Below, one piece after another: positions 22,351-32,159 of a stretch of 64,000 nt of DNA. Source of the stretch: Flabesymbios commensalis. Its lineage: Eukaryota; Annelida; Polychaeta; Terebellida; Flabelligeridae. Location of the stretch: NCBI GenBank assembly GCA_964017125.1, contig OZ024912.1, forward strand, positions 84,218,976 to 84,282,975, given 5' to 3'. The notes below the pieces were generated by a model. The model searched no databases. It worked only from the letters and a program-made list of their open reading frames with translations, and was not told where the DNA came from. Numbering within the stretch: the stretch's first letter is position 1; every line of letters begins with the position of its first letter. The translations under genes were made by a program, and so were the position numbers.

Positions 22351-22470
22351 TCCCGACAAACACAAGACGTTGAACAAATCATGCAAATGTTGTTTTAATG
22401 TTTGTCCAACGTCGTAGACGGTGGGCCAACATTACAGCAACATTGTTTCAATGCCTCGTGCTTACTGGGT
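22351..22470. mobile_element. P1 palindrome
   Basis: ACAAACACAAGACGTTGAAC to GCCTCGTGCTTACTGGGT; core ACGTCGTAGACGGTGG. Confidence 0.8.
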
Positions 22471-22500
22471 AACCATGGTAACGGTAATACTTGGTATAAA

Positions 22501-22590
22501 CCCACTAAACACGAGACATTGACCCGATGCTGATGTTGCTGGTTTGACGCTGGCCCAGCATTAAACCAGCATTGGACCAACGTCTCGTAA
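22501..22590. mobile_element. P1 palindrome, core rearranged
   Basis: CCCACTAAACACGAGACATT to ACCAACGTCTCGT. The left half of the core is deleted. Confidence 0.75.
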
Positions 22591-22595
22591 TTATT

Positions 22596-22704
22596 CCCAG
22601 CAAACAAAATACGTTGAACCAATGTTGGTTTAATGTTGGCCCACCGTCTACGACGCTGGAGCAAAATTAAACCAACATTGGTTCAACGTCTCGTGTTTGC
22701 TGGG
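22596..22704. mobile_element. P1 palindrome, reference-quality copy
   Basis: 109 bp with both full ends (CCCAGCAAACAAAATACG and CGTCTCGTGTTTGCTGGG) and arms GTTGAACCAATGTTGGTTTA and complement. Core CACCGTCTACGACGCTGG. A good seed for searching the family. Confidence 0.92.
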
Positions 22705-23125
22705 TTGATTAAGGGGTCAAGAGAATAACGGCGGAGAATTCAACTTACTTCAATATGATGTGAAATGCATGCATTTCTGATATTATACAGGTATATAACT
22801 TGAATTTAAAATTCAGTGCAAATTACATTTTATCACTGTTTATCTTGAACACGCTAAGGAGTGAATGTCAATATATTACTCTATATTTATTCCACATTTC
22901 AGATGTCTTCGTCTCCTGATGTTATCAATAAAAAGTCAGCAGGAATACGGACGTCAGGGAATAACCACAGAGAATTGGACTTATAGTCAATCAAATCCGT
23001 GCGAATTTCACTGGCTATCCTGAACATTATTATTTGTGAAGCAGTGTAAAGATATAAATCTGCTTTATTATTCCACATTCAAGGTGTCTCCATCTCCTAA
23101 TGCTATCTATTTAAGTAGGCCTATA

Positions 23126-23208
23126 CCCAGCAAATATGAGACGTTGGCCCAAAGTTGGCTTACCGTTGGCCCACCGTCTTATACGCTGGCGTCTCATATT
23201 TGCCGGGT
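23126..23208. mobile_element. P1 palindrome inside the tandem
   Basis: ACCCAGCAAATATGAGACG and CGTCTCATATTTGCCGGGT are mirrored ends with the private ATATGAG variant. The inner right arm is deleted. Confidence 0.85.
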
Positions 23209-23400
23209 AATACAGACTACAAGGAATAATCACACAGAATCAGACTTACTTCAATCACGTGGGTTTTAAAAATCCGTGCGAATTTCACTGGCTATGCTGA
23301 ACATTGTGACGCAGTGTAAAGATATAAATCTGTTATTATTCCACATTCAACAGTGTTCAAGGTGTCGCTTCATGCTATCTATATAATAAGTAGGCCTATA

Positions 23401-23505
23401 CCCAGCATACATCAGACGTTCATCCAATACTGTTTTAGTGTAGGGCCAGCGTCGTAGACGGTGGGCCAACATTAAAAGAGTATTTATTGGCCAAACGTCT
23501 CATGG
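23401..23505. mobile_element. P1 palindrome inside the tandem
   Basis: CCCAGCATACATCAGACG left end, GGCCAAACGTCTCATGG right end; core GCGTCGTAGACGGTGG. Confidence 0.8.
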
Positions 23506-23720
23506 AATACAGACTACAGCGAATAATAATCTCAGAGAATTAGACTTACTTCAATCACTTGCATTTAAAAAATCCGTGAGAATTTCACTATCCTGAACAT
23601 TGTGAAGGAGTGTCACTATACCTACTTATTATTGCACATTCCAGGTGTCCTCATCTGCTATATGTCAGTCAGCAGGAGGGAATACGGACTGCAGGCACTC
23701 ATCAGAGAGATTTAGTGGTG

Positions 23721-23971
23721 TTGTGATCCCTGAGTTAGGACGTAGAATGCTGCCGTACATAACAGCATCTCAGTGTGCAGTGATGGGAGATGTACACAGT
23801 ATCCCCTGCCGCACCACCCCCCCCCCCCCCTCCCGTACAGCCAGATGCCGGGTGTATGCGGCACACCGGGCCGGGCTGTGGACGGGGCCGGGTACTGAGT
23901 AGACTCACAAATTAACTTCCTGTTTTTCACGGCGGGGGCGGATCCAGAAGGTTTACCGCGGTATGTTGAAT
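23721..23971. other. No gene seen; C-run
   Basis: GC-rich, with about 14 C near 23,816. GGCGGGGGCGGATCCAGAAG near 23,933 looks like an isolated F7 end. Confidence 0.5.
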
Positions 23972-24080
23972 CCCAGCAAACACGAGGAATTCACCCAATG
24001 TTGTTTCAATATTGGACCACCTTCTACGACGCTGGTCCAATATTGAAACAACATTGGGTGAATGCCTAGTGTTTGCTGGG
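23972..24080. mobile_element. P1 palindrome with exactly mirrored private arms
   Basis: Inner arms CCCAATGTTGTTTCAATATT and AATATTGAAACAACATTGGG are exact inverted copies, and the outer ATTCACCC / GGGTGAAT is also mirrored. None of these variants matches the common arm. Confidence 0.9.
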
Positions 24081-24082
24081 AA

Positions 24083-24225
24083 GGCAGTCAAAATTTCAAT
24101 TCGGGAAAATTTTAAATGTTTATATAGAACAGTCCTTGAAATAAAAAAATTATTCAATGCAGAGTCACCCCGAAAATATTTTATTTCGAAAATATTACAC
24201 CCCCTCCCCCCCTCGGAGATTGTAT
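24083..24225 (+). mobile_element. F8 element, partial
   Basis: GTTTATATAGAACAGTCCTT, TTCAATGCAGAGTCACCCCG, then CCCCCTCGGAGATTG. Left end missing; abuts P1. Confidence 0.65.
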
Positions 24226-24494
24226 GTACGCCTATTATGATGACTGACCTCAGCGGTTGCCTGATTTCCAACCTTCTCTTTTTTCTATTTTAACCATCCA
24301 TTATTTATTTATTTATTGAGACATATTTTTACAGGGTGGACATTATTAGTATTCAGGCTGTTTTCCATATGTGCCCTGTAGTGATTTTGTTATATGTAAA
24401 CAAAGAGTCAATTATATAATATATAATAAAAATGAAATATATCATACAGGTAAAAAAAATGTAGCAAAATTAAAAACACATGATATAGAAATGT
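24226..24494. other. No gene seen; AT-rich
   Basis: TTTATTTATTTATTGAGACATA near 24,305 resembles LINE 3' tails, but I cannot assign it. Confidence 0.4.
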
Positions 24495-24640
24495 TGCCAA
24501 AACCAGGCCAGGAGAACCAACTGAGGATGGTGGGATGATTGAGATGACACTGCCCTGCAGACACATGATTCAAAATTCGAGCCCTGGCGGTCTGAGGCCG
24601 AGCACGCTACTTCTCGGTCACACATATTATTATTATGAAT
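24495..24640 (-). mobile_element. SINE-A, 3' two thirds
   Basis: CCAACTGAGGATGGTGGGAT, GACACTGCCCTGCAGACACA and GTCTGAGGCCGAGCACGCTA. The tRNA head is absent. Confidence 0.8.
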
Positions 24641-24744
24641 AGTAGGTAAAATACACTCTGGCAAGCGTAGCAATCTACTAAATAATTTTTTAAAACGTGA
24701 TTTTTCCCAGTTTAAGATAATGTGTTTACTATGAGAACAATTAA

Positions 24745-25152
24745 AATATATATATACACATACATGTATACATAACGTAATATATATATACACATACATG
24801 TATACATAGCGTAATATATATATACACATAAAGTATACATAACGTAATATATATATACACATACATGTATACATAGCGTAATATATATATACACATACAT
24901 GTATACATAACGTAATATATATATACACATACATGTATACATAGCGTAATATATATATACACATACATGTATACATAACGTAATATATATATACACATAC
25001 ATGTATACATAGCGTAATATATATATACACATACATGTATACATAACGTAATATATATATACACATACATGTATACATAACGTAATATATATATACACAT
25101 ACATGTATACATAACGTAATATATATATACACATACAGGTATACATAACGTA
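24745..25152 (+). repeat. 34-bp minisatellite, about 12 units
   Basis: Unit CGTAATATATATATACACAT + ACATGTATACATAA. Most units alternate AACG / AGCG at the join, giving a 68-bp dimer. Because 34 is not a multiple of 3, all minus frames stay open and give spurious 140-240-residue frames. Confidence 0.95.
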
Positions 25153-25214
25153 TTTGGTAGCTTTTTAAAATATACATACATTTTTTTACATACATCGCTA
25201 TCTATTCCATCATT

Positions 25215-25437
25215 TCAGCCTCATTTTCCTCCTTTATCTTTGACCCCTGTCTTGCTAGGACCGACCATACACGTTTTCCTTCATTTATCTTTGACCCCTG
25301 TCTTGCTAGGACCGACCATACACGTTTTCCTTCATTTATCTTTGACCCCTGTCTCGCTAGGACCGACCATACACGTTTTCCTTCATTTATTTTTAACCCT
25401 TGACTTGCTAGGACCAACCATATACTTTTTCAAACAA
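25215..25437 (+). repeat. 51-bp minisatellite, about 4.4 units
   Basis: Unit includes TTTGACCCCTGTCTTGCTAG and GACCGACCATACACGTTTTC; the last unit is diverged. The 51-bp period yields a 17-residue repeat in one frame, not considered coding. Confidence 0.95.
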
Positions 25438-25461
25438 GTTAAAACCCAAAATAAAATTAAC

Positions 25462-25905
25462 CTTTTAAGCGCTAAGCACGACTATTGTCGTTCTAACCCT
25501 TAAAGCGCTGATTTTTTATGAAAACCATGGAAACTAAAGGGTTTTTTCAATTTGAAATCATCATAAATGGCTTAGTTTGCTCTTTCTGATTCATTTGAAT
25601 ACCTATGTTATGGGTCTGCGGCCATTAGAAATATTTTTACTCTTACAGTGTGGGGATCGACTTTAGACGTCAGAATCTGACGTCTGTAGACGTCAGATTA
25701 TGACGTCTAAAATCGATCCCCGCACTGTAAGGGTTAATCTGTTTTATAAGCCGATCAAATCACTGTTATTGGGAATAAAATGTCTATTTAAACATCGACA
25801 TTTGCAAATGCTTGGTCTCAAATTAAACAAATATGAGTAATTTTCACCCACTTGAAGTTGTGGGTCGCGGTAGCGAAACACAACTTTAAGTGGGTAAAAA
25901 AATAG
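25462..25905 (+). mobile_element. H4 element with nested H3
   Basis: H4 begins TTTTAAGCGCTAAGCACGAC, is interrupted at about 25,495-25,737 by a complete H3, then resumes with TTTTATAAGCCGATCAAATC and ends in the CACCCACTTGAAGTTGTGG hairpin. Confidence 0.8.
25495..25737 (+). mobile_element. H3 element, best copy
   Basis: AACCCTTAAAGCGCTGATTT start, body GTTTTTTCAATTTGAAATCA, hairpin GGATCGACTTTAGACGTCAG with loop TGTAG, end CACTGTAAGGGTTAA. Confidence 0.88.
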
Positions 25906-26335
25906 TTAGAAATAATTTTAAACCAACATTAATAAATTAATTCTAACAATAGTTAGAAATAATTTGATTTTGCAGAGGTCTCTTTTTCACAAATAGAAAT
26001 ATTCCTTGTTCGTAACATGCTGAACAATTCCTCATGACAAGTTTAAAGTGGGTGTATCGTCACAACTCGTCGAACATAGGTTGTAGGCCCACCCGCATGC
26101 GCAGCATGATCAACATTCTAAGGTATGGGGTCTGTCAAAAATATATATTTTGAATCAGTGAAGCGAAACTACTGACCTGCTTCAAAGTAGCTGGGTCGTT
26201 TTGCTTCATTCAACCATAATATTTACATTGTGGCGGACCCCACTCCTGTAGACGTTTTGACCATGTTGTGCATGTGGGCCATTGTATTGTGCGCCACAGT
26301 TACTCAGCGAATCATGACGACCAACCACAAGAAAA
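25906..26335. other. No gene seen
   Basis: A diverged inverted pair around 26,120-26,250 (ATGGGGTCTGTCAAAAATAT versus GTGGCGGACCCCACTCC) suggests an old palindrome, weakly supported. Confidence 0.4.
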
Positions 26336-26520
26336 CAGAGGTTTTTTTAATAAAGAATTTCGGGCGGACTCTGCGTGAAATAAATAATTTACTTTAATAA
26401 CTGTTCTATATAAACATGTAATAAAATGTGAAATTTTCAGCCCCCCACCGAGCCAGGTTGAAATAAATAATTTTCCCGCACCAAAAACTCCAGCCTCCTG
26501 GAGGGGGGGGGGGGGTGGAG
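26336..26520 (-). mobile_element. F8 element
   Basis: AATTTCGGGCGGACTCTGCG, ACTGTTCTATATAAACATGT, ending in CTCCTGGAGG plus poly-G. Confidence 0.7.
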
Positions 26521-26545
26521 TTTTTACACATTTCTTACACATTTC

Positions 26546-26648
26546 AGCAGACACAAATTGAGCCAATGTTGGTTAAATGTTGGGCCAGCGTCGCAGACGG
26601 TGGTCCAACATTAAACCAACATTGTTTCACTTTCTCGTGTTTGTTGGA
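26546..26648. mobile_element. P1 palindrome
   Basis: Core GCGTCGCAGACGGTGGTCC; right end CTCGTGTTTGTTGGA; left outer end lost. Confidence 0.82.
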
Positions 26649-26759
26649 TATGACATAGAGACAGACAGAAATCAGACACCATGGATATGAGAATCAATAT
26701 TTATAGAGAATTAAAATAAATAGAAATTCAAAAGATTCAGTGATGTGTCCTGGTACTGT

Positions 26760-26866
26760 CCCAGCAAACACGAGGCATTGAATCAATGTCGTTTTAATGT
26801 TGGGCCAGCGTCGCAGACGGTGGTCCAATATTCAAACAGCATTGGCAGAATGCCTCGTGTTTGCTG
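26760..26866. mobile_element. P1 palindrome, full length
   Basis: CCCAGCAAACACGAGGCATT and AATGCCTCGTGTTTGCTGG share the GGCATT variant in both outer arms, which is ACGTTG in the common form. Confidence 0.88.
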
Positions 26867-26908
26867 GTGCGCACCAAGCCATCTATCCGCCCCGTCCAAC
26901 CCGCCCTG

Positions 26909-27165
26909 GGCGGGGGCCCTAGGGTAGTGGTTAGCACCGCTGCCGTTCCCGCTAGAGTTCGGGGTTCGGTTCCCCGGTTCAGTATTGTGGGGAGCCTTCG
27001 TGACCGAGAGGTAGCGTGCTCGGCCTCAGACCGCCAGGGCCCGAATTTCGAATCCTGTGTCTGGAGGACAGTGTCATCTCATTCATCTCACCATCCTCAG
27101 GAGGTTCTCCTGGCCCAGTTTAGCCTATATGTGCACAAAGGTGGCCTAAAGCCCGATTCATTCCA
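26909..27165 (+). mobile_element. SINE-A, complete
   Basis: Head GGGCGGGGGCCCTAGGGTAG with A box TAGTGGTTAGCAC and B box GGGTTCGGTTCCCC. Body AGTATTGTGGGGAGCC and GACCGAGAGGTAGCGTGCTC; tail GTGGCCTAAAGCCCGATTCA. About 257 bp. tRNA-derived by box spacing. Confidence 0.9.
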
Positions 27166-27344
27166 CCCCGCCCTAACTGGCGGCTCCCTGTGCGGCTCTC
27201 TCTCTACGCGTCCTGCGCGGCTGTTCTCTTTATCTCTGGATCCACGTAACGACTGGTTTGTTTAACAGTCATTCACGTCAGAGATACCGGTGGCTGACGG
27301 GCGGCTGATGGGCGGCTGATGGGCGGCGCCCGTCACTCATTCTC

Positions 27345-27531
27345 TAGGAAAACACGTAACGTTGAGGCAATGTTGGGCCACCGTCTATACTGCTGGGCCA
27401 ACATTGGTTCAACGTTTCGTATATGCTAGGATCCCAGCAAACATGATACGTTGATTCAATGTTGGTTTAAGGTTGGCCCAGCGTCGTAGACAATGGGCCA
27501 ACATTAAACCAGCATTGGTTTAACGTTGTGG
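27345..27531. mobile_element. Two abutting P1 copies
   Basis: The first (27,345-27,431) lacks its left inner arm. The second (27,433-27,531) starts CCCAGCAAACATGATACG with core GCGTCGTAGACAATGG, and its right end is degraded. Confidence 0.8.
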
Positions 27532-28088
27532 GGTTTTTTGGATGTGACGCTGAGCCAATCCAATACAATTAATAAATTAAGCCAGCATTGGTTCAATGTC
27601 AGGTGTTTTCTGTGTGTCGTGATGTGCCCCCAGTTTCCTGTATCTGCGTGACCTCCGCGTGACCTCAGGGCAAAGAATGCGTGACCCCAGGGCAAATAAT
27701 GCGTGGTGCCCGGGGGATCAAAGGGTGCGGTGTTTACCAGGACCTCCCTAGCGTGCCAGCGGTCACCACAACACAGCTGAAATGAACAACAGAAGCTGAG
27801 GAAGCTGGCGGCCCAGGCGTGTCTGGCTGAGAAGGGGGATGTGCCATGTACATGATGTGGGCAGCCCCTGGCCGTGTCGTCCACTCCGAGGCCGTGGATT
27901 GATGTATTTGCTTTACCCGAAAAATTAAACACTGCGGTGACTGAGAGTGATCCCGACCCCAAGGTCCGAAAAATGTCCATAACTTTTTAATGACTGTGCG
28001 ACCTCTGAGCTAAGCATGCGGGCATGGAACTGAATTGTTACAGATTCTAAAAAACTATTTTCGACCTGATTATTACCCGATATATTAA
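27532..28088. other. No gene seen; GC-rich
   Basis: GCGTGACCTCAGGGCAAAGA and GCGTGACCCCAGGGCAAATA near 27,660 form a short tandem. A 158-residue minus frame spans this region but shows no recognisable motif. Confidence 0.5.
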
Positions 28089-29307
28089 GATATGACAGTC
28101 CAAAGAAATGTCCCACGCATTTGTACGCGGTCAATCTGTGGCTCCTTGATGGCTGAAACCTGTTTCAGCCACTGAGGCTAGGCAGCCCCTAGCCCCATCA
28201 TGGCTAGGCTGCCCCTAGCCACATAATGGCTAGTCAGCCCCTAGCCACATCATGGCTAGGCAGCCCCTAGCCATGATGTGGCTAGGCAGCCCCTAGCCAC
28301 ATCATGGCTAGGCAGCCCCTAGCCACATCATGGCTAGGCAGCCCCTAGCCACATCATGGCTAGGCAGCCCCTAGCCACATCATGGCTAGGCAGCCCCTAG
28401 CCACATCATGGCTAGGCAGCCCCTAGCCACATCATGGCTAGGCAGCCCCTAGCCACATCATGGCTAGTCAGCCCCTAGCCACAACATGGCTAGGCAGCCC
28501 CTAGCCACATCATGGTTAGTCAGCCCCTAGCACATCATGGCTAGTCAGCCCCTAGCCACATCATGGCTAGGCAGCCCCTAGCCACATCATGGCTAGGCAG
28601 CCCCTAGCCACATCATGGCTAGGCAGCCCCTAGCCACATCATGGCTAGGCAGACCCTAGCCACATCATGGCTAGTCAGCCCCTAGCCGCAACATGGCTAG
28701 GCAGCCCCTAGCCACATCATGGCTAGTCAGCCCCTAGCCACATCATGGCTAGGCAGCCCCTAGCCACATCATGGCTAGGCAGCCCCTAGCCACATCATGG
28801 CTAGGCAGCCCCTAGCCACATCATGGCTAGGCAGCCCCTAGCCACATCATGGCTAGGGGCTGCCTAGCCATGATGTGGCTAGGCGCCCCCTAGCCACATC
28901 ATGGCTAGGCAGCCCCTAGCCACATCATGGCTAGGCAGCCCCTAGCCACATCATGGCTAGGTAGCCCCTAGCCATGATGTGGCTAGGCAGCCCCTAGCAC
29001 ATCATGGCTAGGCAGCCCCTAGCCACATCATGGCTAGGCAGCCCCTAGCACATCATGGCTAGGCAGCCCCTAGCACATCATGGCTAGGCAGCCCCTAGCA
29101 CATCATGGCTAGGCAGCCCCTAGCCACATCATGGCTAGGCAGCCCCTAGCCACATCATGGCTAGGCAGCCCCTAGCACATCATGGCTAGTCAGCCCCTAG
29201 CCACATCATGGCTAGGTAGCCCCTAGCACATCATGGCTGACACACAACTTACAGAACAGATTGCACCCATACAAAATCGTGGGACATTTCTTCGGACGGT
29301 CATATCT
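28089..29307. mobile_element. Inverted repeat bracketing a satellite
   Basis: Left 28,089-28,139 (GATATGAC, AAGAAATGTCCCACG, CAATCTGT) and right 29,256-29,307 (ACAGATTG, CGTGGGACATTTCTT, GTCATATC) are inverted copies of about 51 bp at roughly 80%. The whole interval between them is the 26-bp satellite plus short junctions. Confidence 0.75.
28176..29239 (+). repeat. 26-bp satellite A, about 41 units
   Basis: Unit GGCTAGGCAGCCCCTAGCCA + CATCAT. Each unit holds two dyads: GGCTAGG/CCTAGCC and, across the join, CTAGCC/GGCTAG. At about 28,268, 28,850 and 28,970 the unit is inverted (AGCCATGATGTGGCTAGG). Some units near 29,050 lack one C. Confidence 0.96.
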
Positions 29308-29425
29308 AAAAAAATCGGTGATTTTATTTTGGCTTTTTAATATGATCATATGATGTAAACCATAGATTAGAACTGTGTAAGTTTTTTTTATTTTTTGTGC
29401 AGCGCATTATAAACAGTAACTGCTC
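29308..29425 (+). mobile_element. P2 half copy
   Basis: AATCGGTGATTTTATTTTGG and ATATGATCATATGATGTAAA as in P2, ending near TTGTGCAGCGCATTATAAAC. Confidence 0.7.
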
Positions 29426-29947
29426 ACTTTTCTAGTTTTTTTTATCGTCATGTTTATCCAAAATCCAAATCCAGATTTACTGGAGATATCCGGGGGATCT
29501 GTACTTATATCTCCATCCCGTTTTGCAGTCCGCGTAATCCCTATTCTTACACGTGGATGTCTCCTCGGCAGAGTGTTGAATCCAAAATTTATTGATTTCG
29601 CCTGACGACCATTTCATCATGTAACGCACGTAACGCTGTTATTTAATGTCCAGACCAGCATTCATGAAAGATGCCGATGTGTCTATTATAGAACAAGAGC
29701 GGAAGATGTATGTTATGCAGTCCACCTTGCCATGGATGGATCAACTTTATATTTTGCACAAGCATAGATGGTGGGCAATGGCCATTTAAATTTAAATTAA
29801 GCTAATTGATTTCCCTCATAAACCTAATTGATTTCCCCTGATTACGGCCAACAAATCTTCTCCACTGTAGAATTTTTACTTCATTCAACTATTTTTGTGG
29901 CCCTAAATTTATGCAATGTAACCTTAGCATGAAGGCCATTAAACATA
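29426..29947. other. No gene seen
   Basis: AGTAACTGCTCACTTTT near 29,414 is a stray arm of the 8.15-kb hairpin family. Nothing else recognised. Confidence 0.45.
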
Positions 29948-30028
29948 TGTTGTTTTATTATTGGCTCATCGTAAGCGATGCTGACCTAAAGTTAATACAA
30001 GGTTGGTTTAACGCCCCTTGCTTGTTAG
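29948..30028. mobile_element. P1 palindrome, degraded
   Basis: GGCTCATCGTAAGCGATGCT core and CCCCTTGCTTGTTAG end. Confidence 0.6.
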
Positions 30029-30047
30029 TCCGAAATAACAGACTCTG

Positions 30048-30119
30048 TGTATAGGATAAAGCCCGAGGAGCTCTACATTCTAAGCTGTGGAAAAGGCCGA
30101 GGCCGAACCCCGGGCGTCA
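30048..30119. repeat. Short repeat shared with 53,630-53,725
   Basis: GTATAGGATAAAGCCCGAGG then AGCTCTACATTCTAAGCTGT. The right end here is lost. Confidence 0.65.
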
Positions 30120-30129
30120 AACTGGGCGA

Positions 30130-30448
30130 CATGAAATGAAATTAATTGGGCTTTAGGCCACCTTTGTGCACATATAAGCTAAACTGGGCCAAGAGACCTC
30201 CTGAGGATGGTGAGATGATTGAGATGACACTGTCCTCCAGACACAGGGTTCCAAATTCGAGCCCTGGCGGTCTGAGGTCGAGCACGCTACCTCTCGGTCA
30301 CGGAGGCCCCCCACAATACAGAATTTCACACGTGGATGGGGAAGAACATTTTTTGTTTCTTTCAAACCGCCGAGACCAGGAACCGAACCCCGAACTCTAG
30401 CTTAAAAGGCAGCGGTGCTAACCACTACCCTAGGGCCCCCGCCCTTGC
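30130..30448 (-). mobile_element. SINE-A, complete
   Basis: Tail with (GAAAT)n at left; B box GGAACCGAACCCC on this strand and head end CCCTAGGGCCCCCGCCC at right. Contains a roughly 50-bp internal stretch (GGGGAAGAACATTTTTTG) absent from the 26.9-kb copy. Confidence 0.88.
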
Positions 30449-30465
30449 TGGGGCAAAAGCTGAGG

Positions 30466-30572
30466 AGCAAACACAAGACATTCACCCAATGCTGTTTCAA
30501 TGCTGGCCTACCGTCATCGACGCCGGCCCAACAACAATAAAATCATTGGTTCATTGTATGGTGTTTCCTGAG
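30466..30572. mobile_element. P1 palindrome
   Basis: GCAAACACAAGACATTCACC left end; core ACCGTCATCGACGCCGG. Confidence 0.8.
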
Positions 30573-30619
30573 GATTTGTGTGACGTGCATTGAATGAGGG
30601 ATAGATTGTATCAGGATCT

Positions 30620-30722
30620 CAACAAACACTACCGTCCTAATGCTGGTTCAATGCTGGGCCAGCGTCTCAGACGGTCGCCCGACATTATATCAACATTGGA
30701 ACGACGCCTTGTGTTTTCTGGG
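30620..30722. mobile_element. P1 palindrome
   Basis: Core CCAGCGTCTCAGACGGTCGC; right end GCCTTGTGTTTTCTGGGA. Confidence 0.8.
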
Positions 30723-31334
30723 ACCGTCTGTCGACGCAGACGGCGGCATCGGTATTTGATATAGACCTTCCCCAGGGTGTGACTAAAACCAATTTGTCAG
30801 ACATATTTCTAACCTGGGAAAAAAAGATGATTTCCCGAACAGTGGTATGTATTTCCTATCCAGAATATATCGGGAGAACTTCAAAAGCGCAAACGTGAAA
30901 ATGATCAAATGCAATATTTGATCATTACCTAAACACATCAACGCGATGGTGACAATATGCGTTCGCCTTCACGTTAGTGTGTTGGTGTGCCACAAAAATC
31001 CGGTGTGCGGACGATCGATTGCGCAATGAATTAATGCGTCATTTTTTTACTATTGACTTTTTATTTTATTTTATAATGATAGATTTACATCTTATTTGAA
31101 TAATGCCTCAACATGAGGATTTAAACGCCAGCCCTTATAGGTGGATTTATCATTTCAATAGGGTTACCCTCACATTTTTCATGAAATTGTTGATCCAAGC
31201 ATACACTGGCTACCAGCATACAAACCACAGCTTTTGCTATTACTATTTATTACTGTTTGATTGAAATGGGATTATGTTATTGACCATAATGCTGTACACC
31301 CGCGCACTGTATTTGTTTGCACAAATTATTGTAT
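30723..31334. other. No gene seen
   Basis: TGATCAAATGCAATATTTGATCA near 30,900 is a small palindrome. Otherwise unique-looking. Confidence 0.45.
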
Positions 31335-31340
31335 GCGCAC

Positions 31341-31595
31341 CAGTGGCGGATACATAGGGGGGCGCAGCCGGCGCGCGCCCCTCCGTCCAGGGTGACAAAA
31401 ACAAAAAAACGACCATATTTCGGCCGAAATATGGTCTAGAATGCGTCATTTAAGGCCTTAGATTTTAAAATTTTCCGGGAGAGCATGCCCCCGGACTCTC
31501 TCTATAGCATTTAAGTGCCAGCTGAGGTATGTATATTTTTTGGAAAAAAATCGGCGCCCCCCCCCCCCCGTCTGTCAACTCCTGGATCCGCCACT
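31341..31595. mobile_element. F7 element with 6-bp target duplication
   Basis: Begins CAGTGGCGGATACATAGG and ends CTGGATCCGCCACT, flanked by GCGCAC at 31,335-31,340 and 31,596-31,601. The interior has a CGGCCGAAATATGG dyad and a poly-C run near 31,557. Confidence 0.85.
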
Positions 31596-31917
31596 GCGCA
31601 CAGGCAGGTTGCCTATACCGCTGAATAAACAATAAATAACAATAACAATAATAATAAAATATGCTGTTCAGCTCTGACGCCAACCGATGTGATTGCGCCA
31701 AAAACGGACTAATCGTCGATCGTATTGAGATACTGAGAGCCGTTTTGGAATTCGGGGTGGAACAAATCTGTCGGCGCACAGCTCAGCCGCGCTGTGACAG
31801 CTACTGTAGGCCAGCATCCCGTGCTGACTGAAGCATGGCCTGCCGCTGTCTGTTATCACCCCCCCCCGCCTCATGGGTACCCGGTCACCCCCCCCCGGCC
31901 CGGGCTAGCTGATCCAC

Positions 31918-32000
31918 TATGAACCAATGGTGTATTAATGTTGCGCCAACGTCTTCGACGCTGGCCCAGCAATAATCCATCATTGTTCCCCGTGTGTTGT
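31918..32000. mobile_element. P1 palindrome
   Basis: Core CCAACGTCTTCGACGCTGG, here with an A:G-type mismatch instead of the usual one. Confidence 0.75.
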
Positions 32001-32159
32001 TTACAGGCCGCGGTGTACAGACCTCCTGTGGACCACACCCAATATCTCACACCCGGGGCACACCCAGGATAGCATCAACAAGGGGTGCTCTGCTTACACC
32101 GTAGTTCTCCTATAGATAACAGCCGATTACAGAACAGTGAGGCTGATCTGATATCACTA

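Larger units (their letters stand above)
22715..23720 (+). repeat. Tandem units of about 270 bp, each joined by a P1
   Basis: Four units share TATTCCACATTCAAGGTGTC, AATCCGTGCGAATTTCACTG, CTGAACATTGTGA and GGAATACAGACTACA. P1 copies sit at equivalent joints: 22,596-22,704, 23,126-23,208 and 23,401-23,505. The last unit ends without one. Confidence 0.8.

Noticed and set aside
23645-24293. Several 85-115-residue frames on both strands
   Set aside because: They overlap P1 and F8 elements and a poly-C tract; mirrored frames on both strands are expected from palindromes.
24470-25195. 241-residue minus-strand open frame and its overlapping frames
   Set aside because: Entirely the 34-bp minisatellite; all frames are open because the unit lacks stops and is not a multiple of three.
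27504-27980. 158-residue minus-strand frame
   Set aside because: Crosses a P1 palindrome and a GC-rich unassigned stretch; no motif, no start context, no repeat-independent support.
28176-29239. CRISPR-like regular array
   Set aside because: Continuous 26-bp tandem with no unique spacers, in an evidently eukaryotic, TE-rich context. The 32.7-kb array is rejected for the same reason.
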